In this document: positions 1 through 10,349 of the stretch, one piece after another
How positions within the stretch are numbered: position 1 is the first letter of the stretch
How the letters are laid out: each line of letters opens with the position of its first letter
Assembly: GCF_027579695.1 (NCBI RefSeq)
Contig: NC_083579.1
Span: forward strand, 71,409,371-71,473,370
Length of the DNA: 64,000 nt
Direction: 5' to 3'
Source: Neoarius graeffei
Lineage: Eukaryota > Chordata > Actinopteri > Siluriformes > Ariidae
Position numbers and translations under genes: made by a program
The notes under the pieces: model-generated
What the model saw: the letters and a program-made list of their open reading frames with translations, nothing else
What the model was told of the DNA's origin: nothing
The model's database searches: none

Positions 1-225
1 TAATAAAATGTTATAGTCCACAGAATCGAAGGCTGCAGTTAAGTCAAGCAGGACAAGAATCACATGATCCCCAGAATCTGATGCTACAAGGATATTTAAC
101 AAAGCTGACTCTGTGCTATGAAGGGTTTTGAAACCCGACTGGAAGATCTCCATGATATTATGCTCATCCAGAAATGATTTTAATTGAGCAAAAACAACCT
201 TTTCCAGAATTTTTGAAAGGAAAAG
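1..225 (-). pseudogene. LINE reverse transcriptase fragment
   Basis: Read on the minus strand, the first 225 bases are open to the window edge. They translate to a stretch containing LSKILEKVV, FQSGFKTLHSTESALL and LVLLDLTAAFDSVDYNILL. This is the palm start of a non-LTR retrotransposon reverse transcriptase: HSTE..L followed by LLDL.AAFD with the first catalytic Asp. The fragment has no start and no upstream endonuclease in view, so it is a piece of a LINE that continues left of the window. The motif style suggests an L2- or Rex-type clade, but I cannot place it firmly. Confidence 0.75.
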
Positions 226-419
226 ACCTCGTCATATTCGACAATGACGAGGTCCTCCTCTTTGTTAGGACATAGCCTGCGCAAAGGATTTGTTGTTGAC
301 GATGGTGATGAGGGTGCGCAGTCCTCGTCCGTACCGCTTTGCTTCCCGCCGGGGATTCAGGTGGCAAGCGAGGGAGCAGGACGACCAGGGCCGACGGGGG
401 GGTTGGCGCCTCCAATGAT
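226..419. other. unassigned GC-rich spacer
   Basis: Between the LINE fragment and the first SINE lies a GC-rich stretch. I recognise no gene or repeat in it. Confidence 0.4.
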
Positions 420-778
420 GGGCGGCACAGTGGTGTAGTGGTTAGCACTGTCGTCTCACAGCAAGAAGGTTCTGGGTTTGAGCCCAGCTGTATGGAGTTT
501 GCATGTTGTCTGCATGAGTTTCCTCCGGGTGCTCCGGTTTCCCCGACAGTTCAAAGACATGCAGTTAGGTTAACATGGGGCGGCCTTGGGCTGAAGTGCC
601 CTTGAGCAAAGTACCTAATCCCTGCTCCCCAGGCGCTGTAGTATGGCTGCCCACTGCTCTGGGTGTGTGTGTGTGTGTGTGTGTTCACTGCTTCAGATGG
701 GTTAAATGCAGAGGATGAATCTCACTGTGCTTGAAGTGTGCATGTGACAAATAAAGGTTTCTTCTTCTTCTTTCCTGG
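420..778 (+). repeat. tRNA-derived SINE, Mermaid-like head with a different tail
   Basis: The head GGCGGCACAGTGGTGTAGTG and the Pol III box B-like GGTTCTGGGTTTGAGCCCAG match the Mermaid-like SINE seen many times in this window. After the shared central domain (CATGCAGTTAGGTTAAC) the sequence switches to another tail: GTGCCCTTGAGCAAAG, a GT repeat, then GTGACAAATAAAGGTTTCTT. That tail also occurs inverted near 21410 and 55890, so it is a separate SINE family sharing the head. It lies upstream of papln. Confidence 0.8.
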
Positions 779-1269
779 GAGGATGGGGGTACGTGTCTGT
801 GTTGGCCACTGGACTCGTTTGGACCGCCTGGCTTTCAGCCTGTGTTCACCCTTCCACCAGTGGTTCCAGGAATCGCCCCCCTTGCGGGCGTTGAGGTCGC
901 AGGGACTCCCTTTTAAACATAAGCACTGAAAATGACCAAATCTATTTTTCACTGTGAAATTGTACTCTGGATAATAATGGTCCATCATCTGTCAGTGCTG
1001 CTCTGTGGAACCAACCCCAAACCAAATCCCTCCTCCCTGTACACTGGACTGAGCTCACTATCTGTCCAAATGGGAGCCATTTTGGGATTTGAGCCCATGT
1101 TTTTTTGTTTTTTTTTTTTTGTTTTTTTTTTTCTCCAAAGCCCCGCCCTTTTAGCTGTCTGGGACGCCACTGCTTTATCATCATCATCATTTCACCAGGT
1201 TCAGGCAAAGCGCCTGGAGAGCAGAAAGCGCACGCGTGCGCGCACACACACCCATACGCGCACCGACTG
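779..1269. other. upstream region with T-rich tracts, no gene seen
   Basis: Apart from poly-T runs near 1100-1130 and a CATCAT run near 1180, no coding or repeat signature is visible. A purine/pyrimidine CACG-type run begins near 1225. If the exon proposed at 1270-1500 is real, this is its promoter region. Confidence 0.35.
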
Positions 1270-1500
1270 CTGTCAGCTGGACGTGCTGTAGGAGGGGAAT
1301 CAGTTCGATCCCAGTGAGTCCTCCATGGGCTGCAGTTAGAGAGTGGCTCAGGCTGGAGGGATTTACTTCACTGAGCTGTGGCCGCTAAGTTTAAACGCTG
1401 GAGTCGCGTCCGACTCTCCTGTGGAGCAGATCCCGCACAGACGCATCGACCCTGCCTCCTCCTGTCTCACCGGGGGCTGGAAAGAAGCGAGAACAAAGCT
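1270..1500 (+). other. papln: possible non-coding first exon of papln
   Basis: This is a non-repetitive, relatively GC-rich stretch ending in AACAAAGCT followed by GTAAGTGTAAGG, a strong splice donor at 1501. It has no convincing ORF. The first coding exon of papln (14093) needs a 5' untranslated exon somewhere upstream, and this is the only unique-looking candidate with a good donor. The transcription start is not determined. It could instead belong to a neighbouring gene. Inference only. Confidence 0.35.
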
Positions 1501-1682
1501 GTAAGTGTAAGGACCTTCTATACTTTTGACCTGAGATGTCTGCTGCTGTTTTGAATTGAATTTAAACGCACTGTTGGTGCAAAGCAAAAATAATGGCACC
1601 CACAGAACCCCTCAAGTCCTGAGAGGTGATTGTTTGTTTTTGTTGAATTGTTCATTATTATCAAGTTATTATCTTGTTGGAA

Positions 1683-1866
1683 CACAAGCCATGGCCAAAA
1701 TGGTTAGAGAAACCGCTTTGGGACCAAAAGGTTACTGGGTCGATTCCCTGAACCAGCAGGACTGGCTCAAGTGCACTTGAACAAGGCGCCTAACCTCCAA
1801 CTGCTCTGGCAGCCAGAGAAAAACTGATGATGTGATTATCAGTTTGGGCATTGAACCCAGCTATAA
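1683..1866 (+). repeat. second-family tRNA-SINE, degraded copy
   Basis: It contains the diagnostic block GGTTAGAGAAACCGCTTTGG, then GGACCAAAAGG and CCAGCAGGACTGGCTCAAG, shared with copies at 4348, 7425, 20277 and 36537. The tail is truncated and diverged. Confidence 0.7.
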
Positions 1867-4347
1867 CTAACTAAACTAAAGCACACAAGATAATTATCTT
1901 GTGCAACAAGATAAAATAATAATAATAACCTGTCATGACTTTAGGGGCTCCACAGACACCAAAAGGTAGATAACAGCTTTTTTAAAAAATTAATTAATTT
2001 ATTAGTTTATTTATTTAATGACCACATTCCTATACAACAATTCAAATCCCTGGCTCATTGTTAAAACGTGTACAATAATATACAGGCTATTAACTGGAGC
2101 CATGAAGCTTTTTAATCTCTAAACTGTCCACTTTCCGAACACATTAAGTCTAAATTGATATTTTTTTTTATAGTTTGAATTGGTTTGGAGTTTGCAGCTT
2201 TGGATTAAACCCATCTGATTCAAGCGTCCAATCAAACAGGCTTACAGCTACAGGAAATCAATCATAAAACTCAATCATAAATATAATAACTTTGATAAAA
2301 GTGAGCTGTGAGTTGTGATTTCCACCACTGTAACAATAAGGATATATTTTAAAACCCCTGGATTAGAGTACATTGTTACATGTGTATGGATTTACTTTCT
2401 CACTTTCTCACCACGTTGTTGAAATTTCTTTGTCCAGATGGTGTAGCTGTACATTTGAATACAAAAGTTTACGTACATCCCCTTCACTCTCAAAGAACAA
2501 AGGCTGCTAAACTGTATCTCTGGTACCTTTTTAATATGTGATTATGTATTGTATCATTCCCTATATGTGGATTTCAGGGACATAATCATACTTTAATTGC
2601 CTTTTTGAATAAAGTTTCAAAAGTACCAGAACAATCAAAGAAAGAACTCAGTTTTCAAGAACCTCTTGGGGTCCAAATTTGATTTGAAGAAGGTAATGTA
2701 TGACATCCAGCAGAGTTATAACCGATATGCAGAGAAGAGAAGAGAAGAGAAGAGAAGAGAAGAGAAGAAAAGAAAAGAACAAAGCTTGACCAATTACTCT
2801 GGCAGAGTTTGAACAGAGATGTAATAAAAAAGAATCGAGGGTGAATGTTACAGCTCATAGGAACTGAAAGCTGTACAAAAGAGGGTGGAGGCAGTTATAA
2901 AGACAAAAGCTGGGCATGCATGTTATAAGAGAATATTATATCACTTTCAAATAAGGGGGTGAAAACTTTTGAATGGATATCATTTGTATAAATTCCACTG
3001 TTGGTGTCTTAGCATGCAGTATGTGACATTTCTTTGAAACAAAAGGAGTATCTGTGAAAACTAACACACCGAAAGCAACCTGTCGAGAATAAATTCCCTC
3101 GTCTATTTTTTATGTCCTAGGGATATTCAAACTTTTGCACTTTATTTTCCACCCCACCCATAACTCTGCATCATGGTGTTTTTTTTCTTTGCATTTTTTT
3201 TTTAAAGTGCTGACCGGTCTGATCAGGATGCTCATTACAGACACTCGGCCTTAATGCTTTCGGTTTGTGTTTGGGTGTTAGTGGGTGGTGCGCTGACTGG
3301 AATTCAAGAAAACAGAGTACAGCATGTTCCATAACACATCAAGTGAACTAATGGTGGTGTGTGGATGCTTTCTTTCCTCCGAGTCTCGAGCTGTCAGGAT
3401 TCATTCAGCCAGAGTCTTGTGTTTCCATCCAACCTGACACTCAGATACTAATCTAGAAAACCCCTCTGAGTACCAAGTATGATTTCTTCCAGCTCTGGAG
3501 TTATACACATGGGATGTTATCTCCAAGAGGTCATCATCAAATGTAATAGCTGCTATACTCTAATAATTCATGCACGGTTTGGGAGTACCAGACAGCACGT
3601 CTTCCAGACCGTGATATTAATGATTGCCAGGACACCTCCAGATGAAACCTGACAGGCGTCAGCATGCACACACTGGCAGCAGCAGCTTCTTGGGTACCTC
3701 CCCAAACTGTCTCCTACAAGTCCTTTTTTTTTTCCTTGCCTGAATGTGTGTATTCTTTGTCTGTGTTTTGGCAGTTTGGGATTCCTCAGATTTGTGTCCA
3801 ATCAGTTACACCGTGCTAGTGTTTGAATTGATGGTTGTTTTCAGTACCATGCATAAAAGTGTTCTGAGAGTCCTTGTGGTGGTGTAAAAAGTTGATAACC
3901 AGTGGGTGCAATTATCAGTTGGGACAATCTCATGCCCTTTTGCCATGTCTAACATGGTGCCAATCCTCAATTGACCATTGGTATGAGAATTTGCCTCTCG
4001 AAAGGGCCATTGGGAGCAAATGGAGAGCCGTTCTCCTCCATTACCGGGGTGTGTCACCTTAATAGCATCCTGCAAAAACAAACCAGTTCTCGATCTCTCT
4101 GAAAAACAAAAGACATCTGAACGTTATAATATTTAACAGGAACATTTTAAAATCAATTTACACCATAATAACAATCAGAAGGTCTTGATTGATTGTTTAT
4201 TTTTCTATAGCAGCAGCTTTGGTAGTAATTCCACTGCAAGGCAAAATACAAGTTTATATCAAAGTGCTCTTTCTGGATTAACAACTAATGAAGGGACTTG
4301 TATTGCAGATACTGTACTTAAACAACTAAAAAAAACATATTATTGTT
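1867..4347. other. AT-rich presumptive first intron, no gene seen
   Basis: About 2.5 kb of AT-rich DNA without coding signal. It holds a GAGAA pentamer microsatellite at about 2731-2776. The open frames here are short and have no recognisable domain. Confidence 0.5.
2731..2776. repeat. (AGAGA)n pentamer microsatellite
   Basis: Tandem AGAAG units, about nine, degrade into AAAAG units at the right end. Confidence 0.9.
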
Positions 4348-4537
4348 GATATGAAGCTGTGGCTGAATGGTTAGAGACGCAGCTTTGGAACCTAAAGGTT
4401 GCTGGTTTGATTCCCAAGACCAGCAGGCATGGCTGAAGTGCCCTTGAACAAGGCACCTTACCCCCAATTGCTCCCCAGGCTGTTATATGTTGCTCTGGAT
4501 AAGAGCGTCTGCTAAACATCACTAATATAATGTAATC
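4348..4537 (+). repeat. second-family tRNA-SINE
   Basis: The head GCTGTGGCTGAATGGTTAGA (box A region) and GGTTGCTGGTTTGATTCC (box B region) are followed by the body GTGCCCTTGAACAAGGCACC and the end CTCTGGATAAGAGCGTCTGC. The same order of blocks occurs in the copies at 7425, 20277 and 36537. Confidence 0.85.
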
Positions 4538-4619
4538 AGTTGAAGAAGAAGAAGAAAAAACTTTGTCACATATACACCACAGCAAAATGCTTTTCTTTGC
4601 ATATCCCAGCTTGTTAGAA

Positions 4620-4735
4620 AGTTGGGGTCAGAGCACAGGGTCAGGCAGGATACAGCGCCCCTTGAGCAGACACGGTTAAGCATCTTGCTCAAGGGCCCAA
4701 CGGTGTGTGAGAACCCACAACCTTCTGATCAATAA
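4620..4735 (-). repeat. SINE fragment
   Basis: Contains AGCATCTTGCTCAAGGGCCC, an inverted piece of the second-family SINE body. Ends are unclear. Confidence 0.45.
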
Positions 4736-5019
4736 TCCTGTAAAGCCATTCCTTTAAGCTTTCCAACATGGATGGGAGGATCTTTACAGTTTCTCAGTAA
4801 CATGACAAGCTCTGTTTTTATCTTTTTAACTTCAAGAGAGAGAAAAACAGAGAGCCTGGTGAAAGAATGACTGTTTATAGCGACAGTATAGCTGTCCATG
4901 ACAGATAAAATGAAAACCTGTTTGCACTGTTGTCCTGTGGGAGGCATTTTGCTAGCATGGTTTGTTTCCAGTCAATTCAATACAAAGTTATTCAGACTGA
5001 TCATCTTTCAGCCTATGCT

Positions 5020-5215
5020 GAGACGTTTCTGTCCTGGTGGGAGTCATCTCTTCTGGGATGACCCCACCCTCATCCACAGTGCACAATGGTTGGAGGAGTG
5101 TGTAAAAAATGTAAACCTTCACATTCACCAGATCTCAATGCAGTTGAAGACTTATGGGAGCTTTTGGAGTGATGTGTTGATAAAGCTCTCCACCACCATT
5201 ATAGTTGGCCTCCAT
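5020..5215 (+). pseudogene. Tc1-type transposase remnant
   Basis: The + strand reads like the C-terminal part of a Tc1 transposase: CCCACCCTCATCCACAGTGC, then TCACCAGATCTCAATGCAGT followed by a TATGGGAG block, which corresponds to the [12 protein letters not shown] region of the family. The catalytic Glu region is degraded and no terminal repeats were found. It was cut before or by the hAT element that begins at 5289. Confidence 0.45.
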
Positions 5216-5288
5216 CGATCAGAACTGACCATGGATAATGCGCCCGAGTTGATTTGGCTGCGTCTGGAGCAGCGCCATGTGTGGCTGA

Positions 5289-7022
5289 CAGAGGTGGACA
5301 AAGAACCCGACTTCATTACTGAAGTCAAAGTACAGATCCCACTGGTCAAATGTTACTCTGATACAAGTGAAAGTTGTCCAGTACAAATTTTTACTTAAGT
5401 TAAAGTACTGAAGTACCTGCTTTTAAAAATACTTAAGTATTAAAAGTAAATTTTCTGTCAACGCATCGTTGTATTATTGACACAACGCTTACAAAACCTA
5501 ATGCCGTTACCAAAGACAGAAATGTGAATTCACAAAATGAACGCATGCTGTGCATCATGGTGGTTTAATGTTAAGCTAGCTAGTCAGTGAAGCTCCGCCT
5601 GACATGCTAGCAAACTCTTTTCAAACTCGAAATCATATTGTGTAGCTAACACTACTAGAAAAGAAAGATTTCTACATTCTGTTTGTTTGGCAGGATTATG
5701 CTAAAACATATTTCTGAAAGGACTTCAGATAAGTTAACGTTATTCATGTTAGCGTAACTCCGTTTTTACATGCTAACTAACGGTGTCCAAGTTAACTAGC
5801 TATGTATTAAGGCCTCTGCATGCTTTTGCGACAAGGCTTTCGCAGATAGCTTTTCGCAGACAGTTGTAATTTATCGTTGAGCGGGGAGTAATAGGCGTGC
5901 GCGATGTTATTCACCGCTACAACGCAAGGGGGCGCGAAGTCGCGAAATCGCTAGGAGTAGTTGGTGGGTGTGGTTAGCGGAGTGTTTATCCTCCGGTTAC
6001 TTATAATGACTAGAACTGGAGTCGTATGGATGTACGTACTTCCTCACTTGCTCGATCAACCGCTCTTCGTGCTGCTCCATCTTCGCTTGTGTTTTTAAAA
6101 ATGGCGGTCGTGAAAACAAACCAAACCGGGAAAGTAGGGAAGCGGAAGTGCGTGTACAGCGGATGTAGAGTGGACCAATCAGAGCCCTCTTGTCTGCAAC
6201 GCTTCTGCGGTGGTCACAATTTTTGGGAGGTGCGCGCAGAGCGTCTGCGAAGGGGGGGGGGTACGCAGACGCTATCTGCGACACCGTCTGCGAAGACTGC
6301 GTTGTCAGCATAAATTGGCCTTTAATGTTAGCCGTGGACAAGGCTACGGCAACTTGGCGAGCAAATCTATAGAAAGTCAATTGACTAACCAGACTGCATA
6401 GCTATTGCAACGCTATCGCTAGCTCTAAAAGCACAGACAACTTTACTGCAAGCTTTCTCTTGGAATAAAATGTTTACAGACCTCAATATGCTTCCACAGG
6501 TCGGATGGCGAGTTTTTGGAGGCCGTGATGTGGTTCGTTTTCGGCAAACATTTAAAACAAAACGAATCTTTAATCCTTTCAGAAAACTGAAACATGGGTT
6601 CATGGGCCATGGGGGCGTGCATTCTCCAGAAGAACCGCCTCCTTCCATTCTGCCATCAACTGATCGTGTTAAATAACGCTGCTGAGAAATCACTGAACTT
6701 GATTTTATCCAGTCTATGGATGTTACGTGACCCTCGTGATTACTGATAGTCTGTCTCAGTGTCACCTGCAAAAAAAACAATCACGTTTTCGAAAAGAAAA
6801 GAAAAAAACATCCACTTTCAAAGCTGCTTCATAGTAACGAGTAACGAGGACTTTGATAGAAATGTAGTGGAGTGAAAAGTATGATATTTGCCTTTCAAAT
6901 GTAGTGAAGTTAAAGTCATAAGTTTCCAAAAAAAAACCAACCTTCAAGTAAAGTACTGATACTTAAAAAGTGTACTTAAGTACAGTACTCAAGTAAATGT
7001 ACTTCGTTACTGTCCACCTCTG
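5289..7022. mobile_element. non-autonomous hAT-type transposon, copy 1
   Basis: The ends are CAGAGGTGGACA and its complement TGTCCACCTCTG. They are flanked by a perfect 8-bp target-site duplication GTGGCTGA at 5281-5288 and 7023-7030, the size typical of hAT. A second, inverted copy with its own 8-bp duplication lies at 46812-48438. No transposase is visible. A TTAA-flanked insert sits inside at 5811-6321. Confidence 0.88.
5811..6321. mobile_element. TTAA-target MITE nested in the hAT element
   Basis: This segment is absent from the sister hAT copy, whose uninterrupted site is TAACGTTAACACATAG (TTAA at 47921-47924). Here it is bounded by TTAA at 5807-5810 and 6322-6325. The ends are weak inverted repeats (GGCCTCTGCATGCT against AGGCCAATTTATGCT). 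Internal TCTGCGA/TCGCAGA motifs recur. The target and lack of coding capacity fit a piggyBac-type MITE. Confidence 0.75.
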
Positions 7023-7424
7023 GTGGCTGATGAGTCCGATGCGGGAATGACCATCCCTGCTGCAGTGGTTGCAGATGTGTTTTTCTCTGGACGACTGTAG
7101 AAGGCTCGCTGTTTCCTGTTGCGTCTGCGCTCTGCCACCACCATTACCAAAGTACCAATTGAGGGGATATATTTTCGAAGAATAATTTTCATCCTTTCAG
7201 TACAGTTCCTTGAGACTTGATGCCAAGATGCAATGAAGCTGTTCTTAGAGCTTGTCATGGCACCTTACTAACTCACACATGATGACTTGTGTTGTTTATT
7301 TCCTTTAATTTGGTATCTGCTTGTATGCTAAATAATAGTGTGTTTATACATGTGCATGCATGTGGTGGTTAAAGTATGGGGCTACTGGAGGAAAAAAGAT
7401 GCCTTGAATGTAAATATGAATGGG

Positions 7425-7602
7425 GAAGTCATGGCCTGTTGGCTAGAGAAACAGCTTTGGGACCAAAAGGTCACCCGTTCAATTCCCTGGACCAGCAGGA
7501 ATGGCTGAAGTGCCCTTGAGCGAGGCATCTAATCCCCAGGATGCTCTGGGTATGTTGTCTATCGCTCTGGATAAGAGCATCTGCTAAATCCCTGTAATGT
7601 AA
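7425..7602 (+). repeat. second-family tRNA-SINE
   Basis: Shows GCTAGAGAAACAGCTTTGGG, GTGCCCTTGAGCGAGGCATC and CTCTGGATAAGAGCATCTGC in the family order. Confidence 0.85.
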
Positions 7603-7959
7603 ATATCTCAATTAAGCAGTTACATCTTTTGCTCATCCCATGGGGCCACTGATTTATATTGTAGGTACAACACCACCATCCCCACCACAGGCATCCGAAT
7701 CTCACTACAATCTCATCAGTTATCCACATGTATCTGTAGACACATTTTACTGGACTGGGGTGAGTTTCCCAAAAGCATCGGAGCACAAAGATCATTGTTA
7801 AATGGTAGAGTGAGCATCACAATGAACACTCTCTCTCCTAGTTAAGATGCTCTTAGCGTTAAGAGGTTTTTGGGAAACCCACACCCGTTTATCAGTCCCA
7901 CAGTGACACTCTGGTTTTAGATACTTGCATGTGTGTGTGGTTTCATGGCACCTCGTCCG

Positions 7960-8600
7960 ACATGCAAGGCGACATGGTGGTACACCTCACAGCAAGCAGG
8001 TTCTGCGTTCGAAGTGGGGTTTTCATGTTGTTCCTGTGCCCATGTGAGCTTCCTCTGGGTGTTTTCGGTTTACTGAGTCCAAAGACGTGGATTAGGTCAA
8101 CTGGCTCCTCTAAAGCTGGGCATACACTGTGCGATTTTTTCAATCGCGATATTCAGCTGCTGCTCACACTGTACGAGTGAATCGCAGGGGTAAACAGCAC
8201 GCAGCTTACGATTCCTGTTCTCACACTATACGATCCGATGCTCGGATGCGATGCTCAGGATTTCAAACAGGTTTGATTTTCATCCGATCGATCGGGAGGA
8301 GGTCGTGAGGTGTTAATCGCTTGTCGTTACCCCATGTATACTACCCGATCCGAGACGCACGATTGAGCCAAAACTCAGCCCGATCTCCAAAATAGTCGCA
8401 CAGGTGAAAATCGTGTCAAAATCGGGCCAAAAATCACACAGTGTATGCCCAGCTTAAATTGCCCGCAAGTGTGAGTGTGAATGGCTGTGTGTCTCTGTGT
8501 ATTAGCCCTGCGATAGGTTTGCGACCTGTCCAGGGTGTACCCCGCCTCTCACCTGAGGTCAGCAGGGATTGGCTCCAGCTCATTATCAAGGAATGAATGA
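7960..8600 (+). repeat. old Mermaid-like SINE, interrupted
   Basis: A diverged copy: head ACCTCACAGCAAGCAGGTTC, central GAGTCCAAAGACGTGGATTA, and after the interruption GTGAGTGTGAATGGCTGTGT, TCCAGGGTGTACCCCGCCTC and GGCTCCAGCTC. It is clearly older than the near-identical copies elsewhere, and a Harbinger-type MITE splits it at 8114-8454. Confidence 0.85.
8114..8454. mobile_element. Harbinger-type MITE inside the old SINE
   Basis: The 341-bp insert has 26-bp inverted ends beginning AGCTGGGCATACACTGTGCG. TAA is duplicated at 8111-8113 and 8455-8457. Removing the insert plus one TAA restores the SINE's own CTCTAAATTG. A 3-bp TWA target duplication is the hallmark of PIF/Harbinger. Confidence 0.85.
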
Positions 8601-8822
8601 ACAGCATGCAATTTCAGTACACATAGTAATGCTTGATGTTATAATATGTAGTTATGGAAGAGTAATGATTTATATTCTATCCACGTTCACTGGATATGAG
8701 CAGTCACGCACTCTGATTGGCTACACTACTACAAGACTATCAGCTCATATACCATGAGTAGAGAAAAACAAAATGGCAGGGCGCATCGAGCCAGATATAT
8801 CACTTTGTTATCAAGTATTTAA

Positions 8823-9499
8823 AGGAGAACTGAAGTAATTTTTCAACTTGCTTTATTTCTTAATTAACGTGTTATTCAATTACGTTTTCGGTTTTAGTCA
8901 CCTTATATCGTGACTCGTATTGACAACTAATTGCAATTGAATATTATACTTATCGGCCTATTTGGTTTTTAGCCGTGTTGAATTTAGTTCGTTTGGTCCA
9001 CGGCAGGCGTCGCTTATCTGCGCGATCTTCACGAGACTTGTGCGAGACTTCGAAACGTGAAGTGTCAGCCAGGTGTCAGCGCCACCATTTTGAAAGCTGT
9101 TTTCCAAATGAAATATTGCACAAAAACGAGTTTAAATGACGATTACTGCCTACTTTTTTCAAACTTTCCTGATCGCTCTCAAAACAAACAAAACTTCTGG
9201 CTTGATTACGTCAGCATTCGAAAGAGGGCGTGCGCATCTTTTGACAAAATTGGCAGATGTTGGTCACTTTGATTTCCGCTGTACATTTTACTTCCGTCCT
9301 ACGATGTCTCGCACAGGTCTCAACGAATCTCGTTTACGGCCATTGCTTTGACATATGGACTGATATATTACAGAGCATATTTCAAACACTCATAACTTGC
9401 TATAGCAGCGACAAAATAGCGATCAAAAATGCATTCCGATATTTAATAAAATGAGAGAAATAGAATTTTGATGATAATAAATTTGCCTTCAGTTCTCCT
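8823..9499 (+). mobile_element. TTAA-target MITE, copy 1 (677 bp)
   Basis: The ends AGGAGAACTGAAG and CTTCAGTTCTCCT are perfect inverses, flanked by TTAA at 8819-8822 and 9500-9503. A second copy at 54537-55602 is also exactly 677 bp once its SINE and one SINE duplication are removed. The uninterrupted target is present in copy C of the host repeat near 61737 (AAATATTTAAAAGAAAC). TTAA target choice points to piggyBac-type mobilisation. Confidence 0.88.
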
Positions 9500-10036
9500 T
9501 TAAAAGAAACTGAAATAGCTAAAAGAATATAGTCCTCTCCCCACCCCCCAATATCTCCTGTTCCACACTCCAGCCCAGTCAGTGGCAGTAATGCACCTTT
9601 AAGTTGGTTTGTCAACTGACAAAAAAAAACCCTCAAGAAGAAGAAAAACAAAATGGTGGAGTGATTTGCTGAAGCAACCGAGGATGAAATAAAAACTCTA
9701 CTCGAAAACAAAACCCCCAAAAATAAAAAAAGCAACAAAATATGGAATAAAAGTATTTGATGGTAAGAGCTAGGGCTGCGTACCTAAACGTAACATCAGG
9801 TACAGGTACCGGTACAGAGGTTTAGGTACAGGTCCGGATCTGTACCTGTACCTGAACAATTTGACAAATTAACATGTGTTCTTCTGAACTTCTTCAATAA
9901 TGACAGAAGCATTAATAAACTGTTGACAACTTGTCAGTATCTTTATTCAAAGAAAACCGAACATAACTAGGTTTCCTACCTCACTTCTCAGTCACCCTCT
10001 CAGTCTCACACTTAGTTAACTTGGGACAAAAAGTCA

Positions 10037-10212
10037 TAAGTTGTCTCACAGGGAGAAGTGACTACACTAGAGTACTACAGACTACAGAGTATAGACAACA
10101 TATAGTTCAAACTTTCAAAGTACCTGAGAAGTTGTCTCACAACGAGAAGTGACTAGAGTACTACAGAGTAGTACAGACAACATATAGTTCAAACTTTCAA
10201 AGTACCTGAGAA
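10037..10212. repeat. subterminal tandem duplication in the hAT
   Basis: Two roughly 90-bp units, each starting AGTTGTCTCACA and ending TTTCAAAGTACCTGAGAA, lie between the end of the transposase and the element end. Confidence 0.75.
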
Positions 10213-10349
10213 ACCCTGACTAATGATGGTGTTAACAGTTAAACTAGATATTTTAAACAAAACTATGAGGCCTAATGCCTTATCTAAAGTTGTAAACAGA
10301 GTAGACGGCCATATGCCTGTGACATAGTGACAGTGTTATCCAAAGTGGT

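Noticed and set aside
4898-5398. A 166-codon + strand frame that might look like a gene
   Set aside because: Its right third runs through the hAT-type end at 5289 and the middle is a Tc1 transposase relic. There is no unified domain.
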